Assembly (NCBI RefSeq): GCF_001647085.1
Contig: NZ_CP015520.1
Location: 1,570,219 to 1,634,218 of the forward strand
Direction of reading: 5' to 3'
DNA: 64,000 bases
Source of the DNA: Thermococcus piezophilus
GTDB lineage: Archaea; Methanobacteriota_B; Thermococci; Thermococcales; Thermococcaceae
The first letter of the stretch is position 1. The number at the start of each line of letters is the position of its first letter. The translations under genes were made by a program, and so were the position numbers. Positions 1 through 8,453 of the stretch are shown piece after piece. Below the pieces are notes generated by a model, which worked only from the letters and a program-made list of their open reading frames with translations, was not told where the DNA came from and ran no database searches.

Positions 1-924
1 TATGGCAACGGGATGGAGGAAAACCACAGTGTTGTCGGGGAACGTGACCACATACTTTTCAAGGAGAGTAAAAATGAGGTTTTCCCCGAATGCTATACCG
101 CCTTCCATTGATTGTATCTGGTCGGCGGGTATTGGAATGGAGAGCCTTAACCCGATTATACTCACCGGTATGGCAACTAAGAATCCTGTGATGGGACCGC
201 TGACACCAAGGTCTATGGCGGCGTCCCTCGTGGGAAGAGGTGACTTTACCCGGATAACGGCCCCAAGGGTACCTAACATACTCGGAAATGGGATGAAGTA
301 CGGCATGGTTGCCTTGACACCATGACAGGCCGCCGCTATTTTGTGCCCCAGCTCGTGAGTTCCAAGGATGGTCATAACGCTTATCGAAAACGCAACGGCG
401 TGAATGTATGGATTCCGGATGCCTGGTAGGTTATAGTAGTTCAGTATTGCGATGTAACCTGTTGAGAGATAATATCCCGCCAGCAGAGTTGTGAATATGG
501 TTGCGATGAGGAATATCCAAGGGAGCCACTTATTATTTTTCTTTACCTCTTGGGCGGGGAAAACAAACAGTATCACCTTACCCTCACGCTTTTTGAGCGC
601 CCCCCAGTAGCCAAATTCTTCCAGTTCCCTCAGCACTCGCTCAAAGTTGTCCTCATGTATCTCACGAACCTCAAAAACGAAGACACTTCCCTCTACCCCC
701 TTTAGTTCGAGCTCGTAGAAGGTTTTCAGCTTTGCTTCGAGGTCTTCTGGAAGGATTGGCCTCTCGATCTGAACTCCAAAAGGTGCACCCTCTTTGTCCT
801 CTTGAAATCCAACGTGGAGCATGTCTCCGCCGCACTTCGGGCAGGCATTTTCAATGAAGGGCTTAGACGAGTCAAGAGCCTCCCTGTGGCCACAGTCAAT
901 ACATTCGTAGATACCCTTCGGCAT
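1..924 (-). CDS. Site-2-type membrane metalloprotease (M50 family), C-terminus outside window
   Basis: This is an intramembrane zinc protease, partial because the reading frame runs off the left edge after 308 codons. Residues about 8-34 hold two Cys pairs (CIDC and CPKC), a zinc-ribbon-like N-terminal domain. Hydrophobic segments begin near residue 133, and the zinc-binding motif HELGH lies at about 190-194 inside a membrane segment, which places it in peptidase family M50. The ATG at 924 is preceded by AGGGAGTG. The substrate is unknown; family members cleave membrane-anchored proteins. It is followed upstream by the phosphomevalonate dehydratase genes on the same strand. Confidence 0.85.
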   Translation of the reverse strand, partial: MPKGIYECIDCGHREALDSSKPFIENACPKCGGDMLHVGFQEDKEGAPFGVQIERPILPEDLEAKLKTFYELELKGVEGSVFVFEVREIHEDNFERVLRELEEFGYWGALKKREGKVILFVFPAQEVKKNNKWLPWIFLIATIFTTLLAGYYLSTGYIAILNYYNLPGIRNPYIHAVAFSISVMTILGTHELGHKIAAACHGVKATMPYFIPFPSMLGTLGAVIRVKSPLPTRDAAIDLGVSGPITGFLVAIPVSIIGLRLSIPIPADQIQSMEGGIAFGENLIFTLLEKYVVTFPDNTVVFLHPVAI

Positions 925-968
925 TTTCTGCACTCCCTAAAAATGGATTGAGGAGCACCTTAAAAAGG

Positions 969-1361
969 CTACTCCTCAACTTCGATCAGTCCCTCCTCGG
1001 CTTTGACCCTGACCCTCTGTCCGCTCTTGAGCTTGGAGACGTCTATGCCATCAACCATAGGAATACCCGCTATTATAGCTCCTGTTGCCACTATTGTCTC
1101 GGCCTCACCGACGATTATTGCCTTTGGCGCCTTTCCGTTCTTTTTAAGGGCATAGATAACGTAAGAGCCAACGGTTGAGCCCTTACCACGTGGAAATGCC
1201 AGGATTTTTCCTGCTATGCTCTGGCCCCTTATATCGCTCTCGGCGTCGGTAACTATTCCTGTCTCGGGATCAACGCCGCCGAGGAAGGAAAGGGGCTTCT
1301 GAGAGACTATCAGTTCCCCCTTAGCCTCGCCACCGACTATCTTCCTGCCCTTGAGTTTCAT
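969..1361 (-). CDS. Phosphomevalonate dehydratase small subunit (DUF126, aconitase X swivel)
   Basis: This 130-residue protein is the swivelling small subunit of an aconitase X-type enzyme. It contains the family hallmarks KGRKIVGGEA near the start, GxxIAGKILAFPRGKGSTVGSYV in the middle, and GIPMVDGID near the end. In archaea the AcnX pair dehydrates (R)-5-phosphomevalonate to trans-anhydromevalonate 5-phosphate in the modified mevalonate pathway to isoprenoid lipids. It starts at an ATG with AGGTGAG upstream, 9 bases after the stop of the large subunit gene, so the two form an operon. The assignment rests on family membership and on the adjacent partner. Confidence 0.9.
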   Translation of the reverse strand: MKLKGRKIVGGEAKGELIVSQKPLSFLGGVDPETGIVTDAESDIRGQSIAGKILAFPRGKGSTVGSYVIYALKKNGKAPKAIIVGEAETIVATGAIIAGIPMVDGIDVSKLKSGQRVRVKAEEGLIEVEE

Positions 1362-1370
1362 TTTCTCACC

Positions 1371-2531
1371 TCAAGGTGCCTCATTTATGAGGTTCTCCTC
1401 ATCGTCGAGCCTAACCTTGAAGCCGAAGGACCGGAAGTAGAAGGCTGATTTTCCGCTGTTGGTGGCCACTCCTTTGTACCAGCCCTTTATCGGTGAGACT
1501 ACGAAGCATATGTCTGGAATAATCCTACCGTTGTAGCGCTCTATGATCTCAGTGTAGCCTAGAGAATCTGCCAATGCCTTGACCGCTCTGCTCGCCGTGA
1601 TGAAGAGCGGTATCTTCAGCGGCCTCCCGCGCATGCTCAGTAGCTCGGCGATTTCCTTAACTTCCGCTAGGGAAGTATGGGGGCAGCCAATCAAAATCAT
1701 GTCGATCTCGCTCCAGTCATCGGCGAACTGCTCCTTAACGGCTCTGATATCAGAATTTTCGATGGTTATCGTTTCGAGCTTCTCAGTTATAGCACCTCTA
1801 TATTCAGGGGTCTCACCTTCCACATGATACAGAGCTATAGAGCCGCTCGCGGCTATAGCGGCACCCATCTCTTTGAGATACTCAGTCATCTCGGGCTTCA
1901 GGCCTTTGATGTATGGCACATCGTTGCCGAGGGTTTTTCCAAGGTGATAACCCAAGGCCGCGTAGTCCACGAAAGTCCTGACATTTGCCTCAACGCTGAT
2001 TATGACGGTTGCTTTCCTGTTTTCGTCTAGATGCAGGCCGTAGTTAGGAGTTTTACCGACTATGGCAGCTGCCAGACTCGAAGGCCCTCCTTCGCGGTTT
2101 GTCCTCGCACCTAAAATCGAGTTGGCGAAGCTTACCGCTGAGCTTTCGCTCCAGGCCAAGTGATCGCCGAACTTTGGAAGATTTGCCCCGTAGTATGGGG
2201 TGCATGTGGAGGTGGCTTCTATACCCATCTTCCTGTAAAGCTCCAGAACTTTCATCTGCTTTTCCATGAACTCGTCGTCGCCTATTCCCGCTGGGTTAAG
2301 GGTTGTGTAGACGCTTACCTTTGCCCCAGCGTTGGCAAAATCTCTTAGAAACTCAATTCCAGCGTCACCGATGTTTTTGTATGAAACACCAGCAATCTGG
2401 GCACTTTTAATGGGGATGAGTCTGTCGGCGCCATAGATCTCACCGAGGGCAACGAGTATCTCCATGGCCTTCTGAAGGGCGTAGCCGTATTCGCCGGCCA
2501 GGATGAGCTCTTCCTCCTTCGTCAGGTACAT
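1371..2531 (-). CDS. Phosphomevalonate dehydratase large subunit (aconitase X catalytic)
   Basis: This is the catalytic partner of the DUF126 protein downstream, expected to carry an Fe-S cluster and to act on 5-phosphomevalonate. Features include the TCTPYYGANLP stretch with a Cys, the AWSESSAVSFANS segment, GARTNREGGPSS, and a CPH motif (IGCPHTSL) near residue 280, all typical of AcnX/DUF521. The frame is open upstream to 2597, but the ATG at 2531 has GGTGGT five bases before it and removes an atypical 22-residue N-extension, giving 386 residues. Expression is probably coupled to the small subunit. Confidence 0.9.
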   Translation of the reverse strand: MYLTKEEELILAGEYGYALQKAMEILVALGEIYGADRLIPIKSAQIAGVSYKNIGDAGIEFLRDFANAGAKVSVYTTLNPAGIGDDEFMEKQMKVLELYRKMGIEATSTCTPYYGANLPKFGDHLAWSESSAVSFANSILGARTNREGGPSSLAAAIVGKTPNYGLHLDENRKATVIISVEANVRTFVDYAALGYHLGKTLGNDVPYIKGLKPEMTEYLKEMGAAIAASGSIALYHVEGETPEYRGAITEKLETITIENSDIRAVKEQFADDWSEIDMILIGCPHTSLAEVKEIAELLSMRGRPLKIPLFITASRAVKALADSLGYTEIIERYNGRIIPDICFVVSPIKGWYKGVATNSGKSAFYFRSFGFKVRLDDEENLINEAP

Positions 2532-2758
2532 TCTACCACCGGAGAAATTAGAGAGGGGAAGGTTATAAACCCTTCTCGGTTCGTCGATTATCAACACTTG
2601 ATAACCGTAAGGATTTTATACTTTAAAATTATAGATTGTTGTGACAACTACTTGAGAGTATCTGTCTTGACATCCCTGGCAAGAAAAGTCGAGGTTGGTT
2701 CTCGACTAATTGCTTCGTGGCATTATGTAAATGTCGGTGATTGGTAAGGGGGAGAGTC

Positions 2759-3457
2759 ATGAAAAAGTTGCTTTTGTTTGTTATTACGATATTCCTTGGA
2801 GGTATCATCGGAACGGCATATGCCCTTGTTGAGCCTCCCTCTAAGGATATTCTAGTCGCCTCTGCAAGAACTCTGACCACTTACAATTTCACCAGGGAGG
2901 TTGAGTTCAACCAGTATTATGTGCATGTTACTGAACAAAATAGGGCCAGAGAAGTCAGAAAAGATTTCGCTTATGTTGGTAAAGTCATTACAAGAGGTCA
3001 CGTTGATATGGGGATAAGGATAGTGAAAGCAGTTGAGGAGTTTTACGTCAATAGAACTCTCTTGACACGTGCTTATGTGACAGTGGACTTAAACACAGGG
3101 GAAATTACAGGAAAGTAGCGTTAAACAATAGGAATGGATTTAACAGAATTCTGGAGAGAATATTATGGCATTGAAAAATATGAGGCTCTCACTATGTTCA
3201 AGAACAATCTTCCGATGTTAGCATTTAGGCTTCTTGTGCTTAACTCGACGGAGATTTCAAGTGTTCAGTTGCAACTCTCTACAACAGACAGGATTCTAAT
3301 GGGCCTAGGGCTGAAAGAGAAACTCTTTGCCTACAGGTTTACATCTCGGTCAGGAAAAGAATTGATAGTGTTGGTAAATTCGAAAGGCATTCCTGTACAG
3401 TTTGAATCTCAAGATAAAGACTTGAAAGTGAGGGTTGCTATACAACCTTCTGGCTGA
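2759..3457 (+). pseudogene. Secreted protein of unknown function, interrupted by in-frame stops near 3116-3130
   Basis: The ATG at 2759 follows GGGGGAG. The first part (119 codons to 3118) begins MKKLLLFVITIFLGG, a clear signal peptide, and ends with RAYVTVDLNTGEITGK. Two stops (TAG 3116, TAA 3122) interrupt the frame. It then reopens in the same phase at an ATG at 3134, with no good ribosome site, for 107 more codons starting MDLTEFWREYYGIEK. The second part looks like the continuation of one exported protein, not a separate gene. I do not recognise the family. The region is clearly AT-richer than its neighbours. Alternatives are two small genes, or compensating sequence errors near 3116. 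Confidence 0.5.
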
Positions 3458-3507
3458 CCTTGTTGTCTCACACTTTTCTTTTTGGTTACCTTGATACCGC
3501 TCCCGTA

Positions 3508-3518
3508 AAATTTATAAA
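3508..3518 (+). promoter_or_regulatory. TATA box of the initiator tRNA gene
   Basis: An A/T stretch containing TTTATAAA (3511-3518) lies about 35 bases before the mature 5' end of the tRNA. A transcription start about 25 bases downstream would give a short 5' leader for RNase P processing. Confidence 0.6.
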
Positions 3519-3550
3519 CCCTCCCTGGTTCAGTAACTACGAGGTTGAGC

Positions 3551-3628
3551 AGCGGGGTGGGGCAGCTAGGAGTGCCCGCCGGGCTCATAACCCGGAGGTC
3601 GGAGGTTCAAATCCTCCCCCCGCTACCA
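3551..3628 (+). tRNA. Initiator tRNA-Met (CAU)
   Basis: A complete cloverleaf. The acceptor stem AGCGGGG (3551-3557) pairs with CCCCGCT (3618-3624), then a discriminator A and an encoded CCA (3626-3628). The anticodon loop CTCATAA carries CAT. The anticodon stem has three consecutive G:C pairs (GGG/CCC) next to the loop and the acceptor ends in A1:U72; both are established marks of archaeal initiator tRNA and distinguish it from elongator tRNA-Met. The T arm contains GGTTCAAATCC. Confidence 0.97.
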
Positions 3629-3795
3629 CATTCTGGGCTGTGGTGGTATTTTTGAGTTGTATAATATGCTTGAAGAAGCGTTCAAGCTTTTCCTGTTCCC
3701 GCTTGATTGTGAATCCTATCTCCTTGGCAAACTTTGCAACACGGACTTACCGGTGGGAGATGTTGGAGGCAGGATACAGTTCTCGTGAGAACCGT
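3585..3795 (-). pseudogene. Decayed gene remnant converging on the tRNA (possibly LAGLIDADG-type endonuclease C-terminus)
   Basis: Reading the minus strand from about 3740 gives VAKFAKEIGFTIKREQEKLE followed by RFFKHIIQLKN. This has the composition of a real protein C-terminus and resembles, from memory, C-termini of archaeal LAGLIDADG-like endonucleases. A stop at 3749-3747 interrupts the frame, which then continues upstream as LYPASNISHR. Downstream the frame runs into the antisense of the tRNA before stopping at 3585. There is no start codon or ribosome site. The family assignment is uncertain; that this is a protein remnant is more likely than not. Confidence 0.35.
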
Positions 3796-4019
3796 TATAA
3801 CAAAAGCAACCAATAGAGGAGACGGTTTCAATGGTATCCTTTTAAAGCAGGAATTTGAATCCGGCTTTGGACTGTTCCATAGTAGAGGTCTAGAGCCCAA
3901 CATAGCCCCCCTATGAAGTGAGAAAACATCACCGCCTTGCTGTGGAGAGCATCATAGTTTGAAATAGATGCCGCTGAAACGATGATATCCTACTAAACTT
4001 TTATTTGCTTTCGTTAATA

Positions 4020-4303
4020 AGCAACGGGACGTCTGAAAAAGACGAAGACCTAAGCGGATGGAAGCTGGTAGATGAAAAAAGCACACATATTCTTTCCCAG
4101 ACGGCTTCATCTTGAAGGCCGGAAAAACGGTGACTGTACATACTGGCTCGGGAACTGATACTGACACAGACTTATACTGGGGCAGAAAGTGGGCTGTCTG
4201 GAACAATGACGGCGATACTGCCTACCTCTACGACGCAAGTGGGAATCTCGTGGACAGTTGCAGCTGGACCGGAGAAGAATGGGGAGCCGTCAGCTGTCAC
4301 TGA
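4020..4303 (+). pseudogene. Lamin-tail-like domain remnant, frameshifted
   Basis: Two frames together encode a domain resembling the lamin-tail fold of secreted archaeal and bacterial proteins. NGTSEKDEDLSGWKLVDEK is read up to an A run at 4075-4080. HTYSFPDGFILKAGKTVTV then follows in the next frame, continuing through WAVWNNDGDTAYLYD and SCSWTGEEWG to the stop at 4303. Adding one A to the run restores a single frame. No start codon, signal peptide or ribosome site is visible upstream, so it is either a fragment of a larger lost gene or a broken one. The region 3796-4019 between this and the tRNA-flanking remnant holds nothing I can support. Confidence 0.55.
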
Positions 4304-4308
4304 CGGCA

Positions 4309-4322
4309 AACTTTTTAAACTC
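4309..4322 (+). promoter_or_regulatory. Putative TATA element of rps15-gan operon
   Basis: AACTTTTTAAAC lies about 65-75 bases before the rps15 start, leaving a GC-rich leader of about 40 bases that ends in GGGAGGTG. Spacing is plausible for an archaeal promoter. Confidence 0.45.
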
Positions 4323-4386
4323 CTTCTTTTAGGCTGATGCGAAGGGGCGGCTGGCGTGAGCTGGTCGTCACCGGGAGGTGTATGAT

Positions 4387-4842
4387 ATGGCAAGGATACA
4401 CGCGAGAAAGAGGGGTAAGTCTGGTTCTAAGAGGCCACCGAGGACCGCTCCGCCGACCTGGGTTGAGTACACGGCGGAGGAAGTCGAGGGGCTCGTTATC
4501 AAGCTCAGGAAGGAAGGCTACAGCGCTGCCATGATAGGAACCATCCTCAGGGACCAGTACGGCATTCCGAGCGTCAAGCTCATCACCGGTAAGAAGATAA
4601 CCAAGATCCTCGAGGAGAACGGCCTCGCCCCTGAGATTCCAGAGGACCTCATGGCCCTCATCAGGAAGGCCGTCAAGCTCAGGAAGCACCTCGAGCAGCA
4701 CCCCAAGGACAAGCACTCCAGGCGCGGTCTCCAGCTCACCGAGAGCAAGATAAGGAGGCTCGTCAAGTACTACCGCAGGACTGGCAAGCTGCCGGCCAAG
4801 TGGAGGTACGACCCAGAACAGGCCAAGCTCTTAGTCCGCTGA
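4387..4842 (+). CDS. rps15: 30S ribosomal protein S15 (S13e/uS15)
   Basis: A 151-residue archaeal/eukaryotic-type uS15 that binds the central domain of 16S rRNA. It begins [14 protein letters not shown], the typical N-terminal extension, and contains [26 protein letters not shown]-like and [20 protein letters not shown] segments of the core helical domain. The ATG at 4387 is chosen because GGGAGGTG precedes it and the sequence matches the family start. It is followed after 29 bases by gan, a neighbourhood seen in Thermococcus genomes. Confidence 0.97.
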   Translation: MARIHARKRGKSGSKRPPRTAPPTWVEYTAEEVEGLVIKLRKEGYSAAMIGTILRDQYGIPSVKLITGKKITKILEENGLAPEIPEDLMALIRKAVKLRKHLEQHPKDKHSRRGLQLTESKIRRLVKYYRRTGKLPAKWRYDPEQAKLLVR

Positions 4843-4871
4843 TTTCCCTTTCCTTCTTATAAGGTGATATG

Positions 4872-6302
4872 ATGGACAAGGGCGCTTTCTTGGAGAAGGC
4901 TCGCGAAGGGGCAGAGCTAATTAAGATGCACATCGAGCTAGGGCACACCATAAGGATAATCTCCCACCGCGATGCAGATGGCATAACTGCCGGTGCAATT
5001 CTCGCCAAGGCAATAGCAAGGGAAGGCGGAAGCTTCCAGCTCAGTATAGTCAAGCAGCTCAGTGGGGAATTGATTCAAGAGCTGGCCAAGGAGAAGCACC
5101 ATATCTACGTCTTCAGCGACCTGGGAAGCGGTTCGATGGAGCTAATTGAAAGATATCTCACGAACGCGACGGTGGTGGTGTCTGACCACCACCCGTCCGA
5201 GAAGGACGAGTTCTCCACCGATTCCCACCTCCTGGTGAATCCCGTCTCCTTAGGTGCTAACAGCGTTAGAGACCTGAGTGGCTCTGGCGTTGCTTACTTC
5301 GTCGCTAGGGAGATGAACGATAAGAACAGAGACTTGAGCTATATCGCGCTCGTTGGGTCAGTTGGGGACATGCAGGAAATAGACGGAACCTTCCATGGGA
5401 TGAACCTGGACATCATCGAGGACGGGAAAAAGCTCGGCATTCTCGAGATAAGGAAGGAGCTCCGTCTCTTCGGCAGAGAGAGCAGGACTCTCGCCCAGAT
5501 GCTCACCTACGCGACCAACCCTGAGATTCCAGAAATAACTGGTGACGAAAGGAAGGCCATAGAGTGGCTTAGAGCTAAAGGCTTTGATCCAGACATGAAA
5601 TACTGGCAGCTTCGCGAAGAGGAGAAGAGGAAGCTTCACGATGCTTTGATAATCCACATGATAAAGCACGATGTCCCCAAGGAAACCATAGACAGACTTA
5701 TCGGTGACGTGGTCATAAGCCCGCTCTACCCTGAAGGCGATCCGCGGCACGAGGCGAGGGAATTCGCGACACTCTTAAACGCCACCGGCAGGCTCAACGC
5801 TGGAACTCTTGGTGCCGCGATATGCTTGGGAGACGAGGAAGCCTACAAAAGGGCAAGGAAAATGCTCGACGACTACAAAAGGGAGCAGATAGAGGCGAGG
5901 AAGTTTATAATCCAGAACTGGAACATGGCCGACGAGGGCGAGCATGCCTATGTCTTCTACGTGGGCAGAAACATCAGGGATACTCTGGTCGGCATAGCGG
6001 CCAACATAGCCATCAACGCCGGCTTGGTGGACCCAGAAAAGCCCGTCGTTGTACTCGCGGACAGCGATGAGGATCCAAACCTCGTGAAGGGCTCGGCAAG
6101 GACGACGGAGAAGGCCCTGGCGAAGGGCTACCACCTCGGCAAGGCCCTCAAGGAAGTTGCAGAGAAGCTTGGTGGAGAGGGTGGTGGGCACGCCATAGCC
6201 GCTGGAATACGCTTCCCAAAAAGCAGGATAGACGAGTTCATCAAGTACTTCAACGAGGCACTGGCAAAGCAGGTTACAGGAGGTAGCGGCAGTGGAGATT
6301 AA
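4872..6302 (+). CDS. gan: GINS-associated nuclease GAN (archaeal RecJ-like DHH exonuclease)
   Basis: A 476-residue DHH-family phosphoesterase. Motif I is SHRDADG (about residues 36-42), the DHH motif is SDHHPS (about 111-116), further metal-binding acidic motifs follow, and the C-terminal DHHA1 segment ends [12 protein letters not shown] near residue 440. Thermococcus kodakarensis GAN is a single-strand-specific 5'-3' exonuclease that binds the GINS complex in the replisome, and the same gene sits beside rps15 there. Of two adjacent ATGs (4869 and 4872) the second has better spacing from AAGGTGAT. The end overlaps pcc1 by 11 bases. Confidence 0.9.
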   Translation: MDKGAFLEKAREGAELIKMHIELGHTIRIISHRDADGITAGAILAKAIAREGGSFQLSIVKQLSGELIQELAKEKHHIYVFSDLGSGSMELIERYLTNATVVVSDHHPSEKDEFSTDSHLLVNPVSLGANSVRDLSGSGVAYFVAREMNDKNRDLSYIALVGSVGDMQEIDGTFHGMNLDIIEDGKKLGILEIRKELRLFGRESRTLAQMLTYATNPEIPEITGDERKAIEWLRAKGFDPDMKYWQLREEEKRKLHDALIIHMIKHDVPKETIDRLIGDVVISPLYPEGDPRHEAREFATLLNATGRLNAGTLGAAICLGDEEAYKRARKMLDDYKREQIEARKFIIQNWNMADEGEHAYVFYVGRNIRDTLVGIAANIAINAGLVDPEKPVVVLADSDEDPNLVKGSARTTEKALAKGYHLGKALKEVAEKLGGEGGGHAIAAGIRFPKSRIDEFIKYFNEALAKQVTGGSGSGD

Positions 6303-6543
6303 AGCAAAGGTCGAAATCGTCTGGCGCTACGAAAACGAAGAGAGGGCCAAAGCTATAGCCCAGGCGCTCGAGGTGGACAACACGGGCCTTCCGGCGAGCC
6401 TAAAGAAAAGTTTAAATGTGAAAACCCGATGGGATGATGGGAACGTCATAACAAAGGTTAAATACTCGGGTGAGATTGAAACACTCATCAAAGCGCTGGA
6501 CGATTTGGTGTTTTCAATCAAAATCGCCGAAGATGTCACGTGA
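6292..6543 (+). CDS. pcc1: KEOPS complex subunit Pcc1
   Basis: An 83-residue protein matching the small dimerising subunit of KEOPS, which with Kae1, Bud32 and Cgi121 makes N6-threonylcarbamoyladenosine (t6A) at position 37 of ANN-decoding tRNAs. Recognisable parts are [20 protein letters not shown] and the closing [11 protein letters not shown] helix. It starts at GTG 6292 inside the end of gan (11-base overlap), so translation is probably coupled. A ribosomal protein gene follows in the same direction. Confidence 0.85.
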   Translation: MEIKAKVEIVWRYENEERAKAIAQALEVDNTGLPASLKKSLNVKTRWDDGNVITKVKYSGEIETLIKALDDLVFSIKIAEDVT

Positions 6544-6561
6544 AAGGTTGGAGGTGTTAAG

Positions 6562-7164
6562 ATGGCAAAGGCTAACCCAAGGAAGAGGGCTGCTGCAACC
6601 AAGGATAAGTGGAAGATGAAAGAGTGGTTCGTGGTTTACGCTCCAGACTTTTTCGGCAACAAGGAGATAGGCTTAACTCCAGCCGACGACCCCGAGAAGG
6701 TCATCGGAAGGGTCATCGAGACCACCCTCAAGGACCTCACCGGCGACTTCACCAAGGGCCAGGTCAAGCTCTACTTCCAGGTTTACGACGTCAAGGGCCA
6801 GAACGCCTACACTAAGTTCAAGGGCCACACCCTCGCGAGGAGCTACATCAGGAGCCTTGTTAGGAGGAGAACCACGAGAATTGACGGCATATTCAACATC
6901 ACCACCAAGGACGGCTACAAGCTCCGCGTTATGGGTATGGTCATCGCCTACAGGCGCATACAGACCAGTCAGGAGAGGGCCATCAGGGAGATAATGAGGG
7001 ACATAATCTACAAGAAGGCCGAGGAGCTCAACTACAAGGATTTTATCCTTGAGGCCGTCACTGGAAAGATGGCCACCGAGATAGCCAAGGAAGCCAGGAG
7101 GATCTACCCGATCAAGAGGGCCGAGATTAGGAAGATAAAGGTTCTCGCAGAGCCGGAGGCCTGA
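6562..7164 (+). CDS. rps3ae: 30S ribosomal protein S3Ae (eS1)
   Basis: A 200-residue protein of the eS1 family. It begins [20 protein letters not shown] and includes [18 protein letters not shown] and [11 protein letters not shown], which identify the family. The ATG is preceded by GGAGGTG. It is the fourth gene of the rps15-gan-pcc1-rps3ae cluster. Confidence 0.97.
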   Translation: MAKANPRKRAAATKDKWKMKEWFVVYAPDFFGNKEIGLTPADDPEKVIGRVIETTLKDLTGDFTKGQVKLYFQVYDVKGQNAYTKFKGHTLARSYIRSLVRRRTTRIDGIFNITTKDGYKLRVMGMVIAYRRIQTSQERAIREIMRDIIYKKAEELNYKDFILEAVTGKMATEIAKEARRIYPIKRAEIRKIKVLAEPEA

Positions 7165-7253
7165 AGGCCTCTCAACCCTCTTCTCTATACCTTCCAGTTC
7201 TCTTCTCGGCAGGCTTTTAAACACCCAAGCGTTCTCCCTCTGGAGGTGGGAGG

Positions 7254-8309
7254 GTGAAGTTTCTAGTCAAGACTCAGCGCGGAATGGAGAGTGTTACCGC
7301 TAACTACATCAGAGAGGCTCTTCCAGATGCAGAGGTGTGGGCATCTCCGATGGGCTACTCTGGCCTCGTCATAGTGGAGACTGACGATAGAAGTGCCGAG
7401 GAAAAGATATTGGAGATACCTGAGGTCGAGAGGGCTATAAAGGTCCTCTTCGAGGTTCCCGCCGAGCTTGAGGCTATCCTGAGCGTGGCTGAGGATGTTG
7501 CAAAGCTTATTAGGGAAAACGAGACTTTTGCCGTTAAGACCAAGCGCCGCGGGAAGCACGACTTCTCGAGCCTCGACGTTAACGCCCAGCTCGGTGCGAA
7601 AATCAAGGAACTCACCAACGCCGATGTTAACCTAAGCTGGCCTGACAAGGTGGTTCAGGTCGAGATAATAGGCGATAAAGCTTATATCTCCCTCCTTCCT
7701 GGGGAGGAGTACAGGAAGTTTACCCCCGATAAAATCAACGCGAGGAAGCTCTTCCGCAAGGTTACGCTCGTCCAGATGCCCTACTGGGGCGACTACAAGG
7801 CCTGTAGGAGCTTTGGTGAGAAGATTGGAAGGGCTGCCCAGGCCTTTGAGGTGAGGGAGCTTATAATAGCCCCCAAGGAGAAGATGGATGCCTTCGAGCT
7901 AATGGAGTTTATTAAGGGGGTGAGGGTCGGCCAGGAAAGCAGATACCAGATACAGCGCGAGGCTTATCCCTGGAAAGTCGAGAAAGTTCCAGTCAGCGTA
8001 TGGGATCTCTACCAGGTCGTTCGCGATAAGCGGAGGAACAAGAGGCTCCTTATAATCACTGATCCCAAGGGGCCATCACTGGCTGAGGTGAAGGATAAGC
8101 TCGCTAGGGATATGTACTACGCGAAGGAAGTCGTTATCTTCGTCGGCTCCCGTGAGGGCATACCACGCGGCCTCTTCCGCTTCGCCGACTATGTCGTGGA
8201 TCTGGCTCCATACATGACCTTCGCAACTGAACACGGTATCCCTGCAGCCCTTGTGTCCATGTGGGAGATTTACGAAGAATACTCTAGAACGAGGGAAGGG
8301 GAAGAGTGA
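7254..8309 (+). CDS. THUMP-domain SPOUT-like RNA methyltransferase, predicted
   Basis: A 351-residue protein with an N-terminal THUMP-type RNA-binding region (about residues 1-160; it opens MKFLVKTQRGMESVTANYI and contains FAVKTKRRGKHDFSS). The C-terminal half has features of a SPOUT-like methyltransferase (LLIITDPKGPSLAEV, IFVGSREGIPRGLF, APYMTFATEHGIPAAL). The function is inferred: SAM-dependent modification of tRNA or rRNA; the substrate cannot be told from sequence. It starts at GTG 7254 after GGAGGTGGG, with a TTTTAAA element near 7214. A T-rich run follows the stop. Confidence 0.75.
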   Translation: MKFLVKTQRGMESVTANYIREALPDAEVWASPMGYSGLVIVETDDRSAEEKILEIPEVERAIKVLFEVPAELEAILSVAEDVAKLIRENETFAVKTKRRGKHDFSSLDVNAQLGAKIKELTNADVNLSWPDKVVQVEIIGDKAYISLLPGEEYRKFTPDKINARKLFRKVTLVQMPYWGDYKACRSFGEKIGRAAQAFEVRELIIAPKEKMDAFELMEFIKGVRVGQESRYQIQREAYPWKVEKVPVSVWDLYQVVRDKRRNKRLLIITDPKGPSLAEVKDKLARDMYYAKEVVIFVGSREGIPRGLFRFADYVVDLAPYMTFATEHGIPAALVSMWEIYEEYSRTREGEE

Positions 8310-8311
8310 GC

Positions 8312-8329
8312 TTTTACTTTTTTTATCTA
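8312..8329 (+). terminator. Poly-T terminator after the THUMP gene
   Basis: CTTTTACTTTTTTTATCT follows the stop codon directly and contains runs of four and seven T, the usual archaeal intrinsic terminator. Confidence 0.6.
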
Positions 8330-8364
8330 ATTCCAGAATTCAATAATTATTGGCGAGTAAACGG

Positions 8365-8420
8365 CGTCAGACCCTAAGGTCTTCCTCACCGCTCAGGAAT
8401 CCGCCGTAGTCATCATCCGC
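8365..8420 (-). ncRNA. C/D-box guide RNA (sR), minus strand
   Basis: On the minus strand: C box ATGATGA (8416-8410), a 13-base guide, D' box CTGA (8396-8393), a 3-base spacer, C' box GTGAGGA (8389-8383), a 12-base guide AGACCTTAGGGT, and D box CTGA (8370-8367). This is the compact archaeal C/D architecture with near-ideal inter-box spacing. A TATA-like GTTTAAAAG at about 8447-8439 sits about 25-28 bases before the C box, as expected for an independent transcript. By the D+5 rule the predicted 2'-O-methyl sites are the C in GAAUC*CGCCG and the U in ACCCU*AAGGUCU. The RNA target is not identified. Confidence 0.82.
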
Positions 8421-8453
8421 CAAATCGGGCTTTTTCGCAGTCTCTTTTAAACT

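Noticed and set aside
3585-3640. Coding sequence GGGFEPPTSGL
   Set aside because: This is the familiar translation of antisense tRNA, not a gene product.
8363-8453. Protein-like open frame after the DUF92 stop (possible readthrough or small gene)
   Set aside because: No start codon; the interval is better explained by a C/D-box RNA and its promoter.
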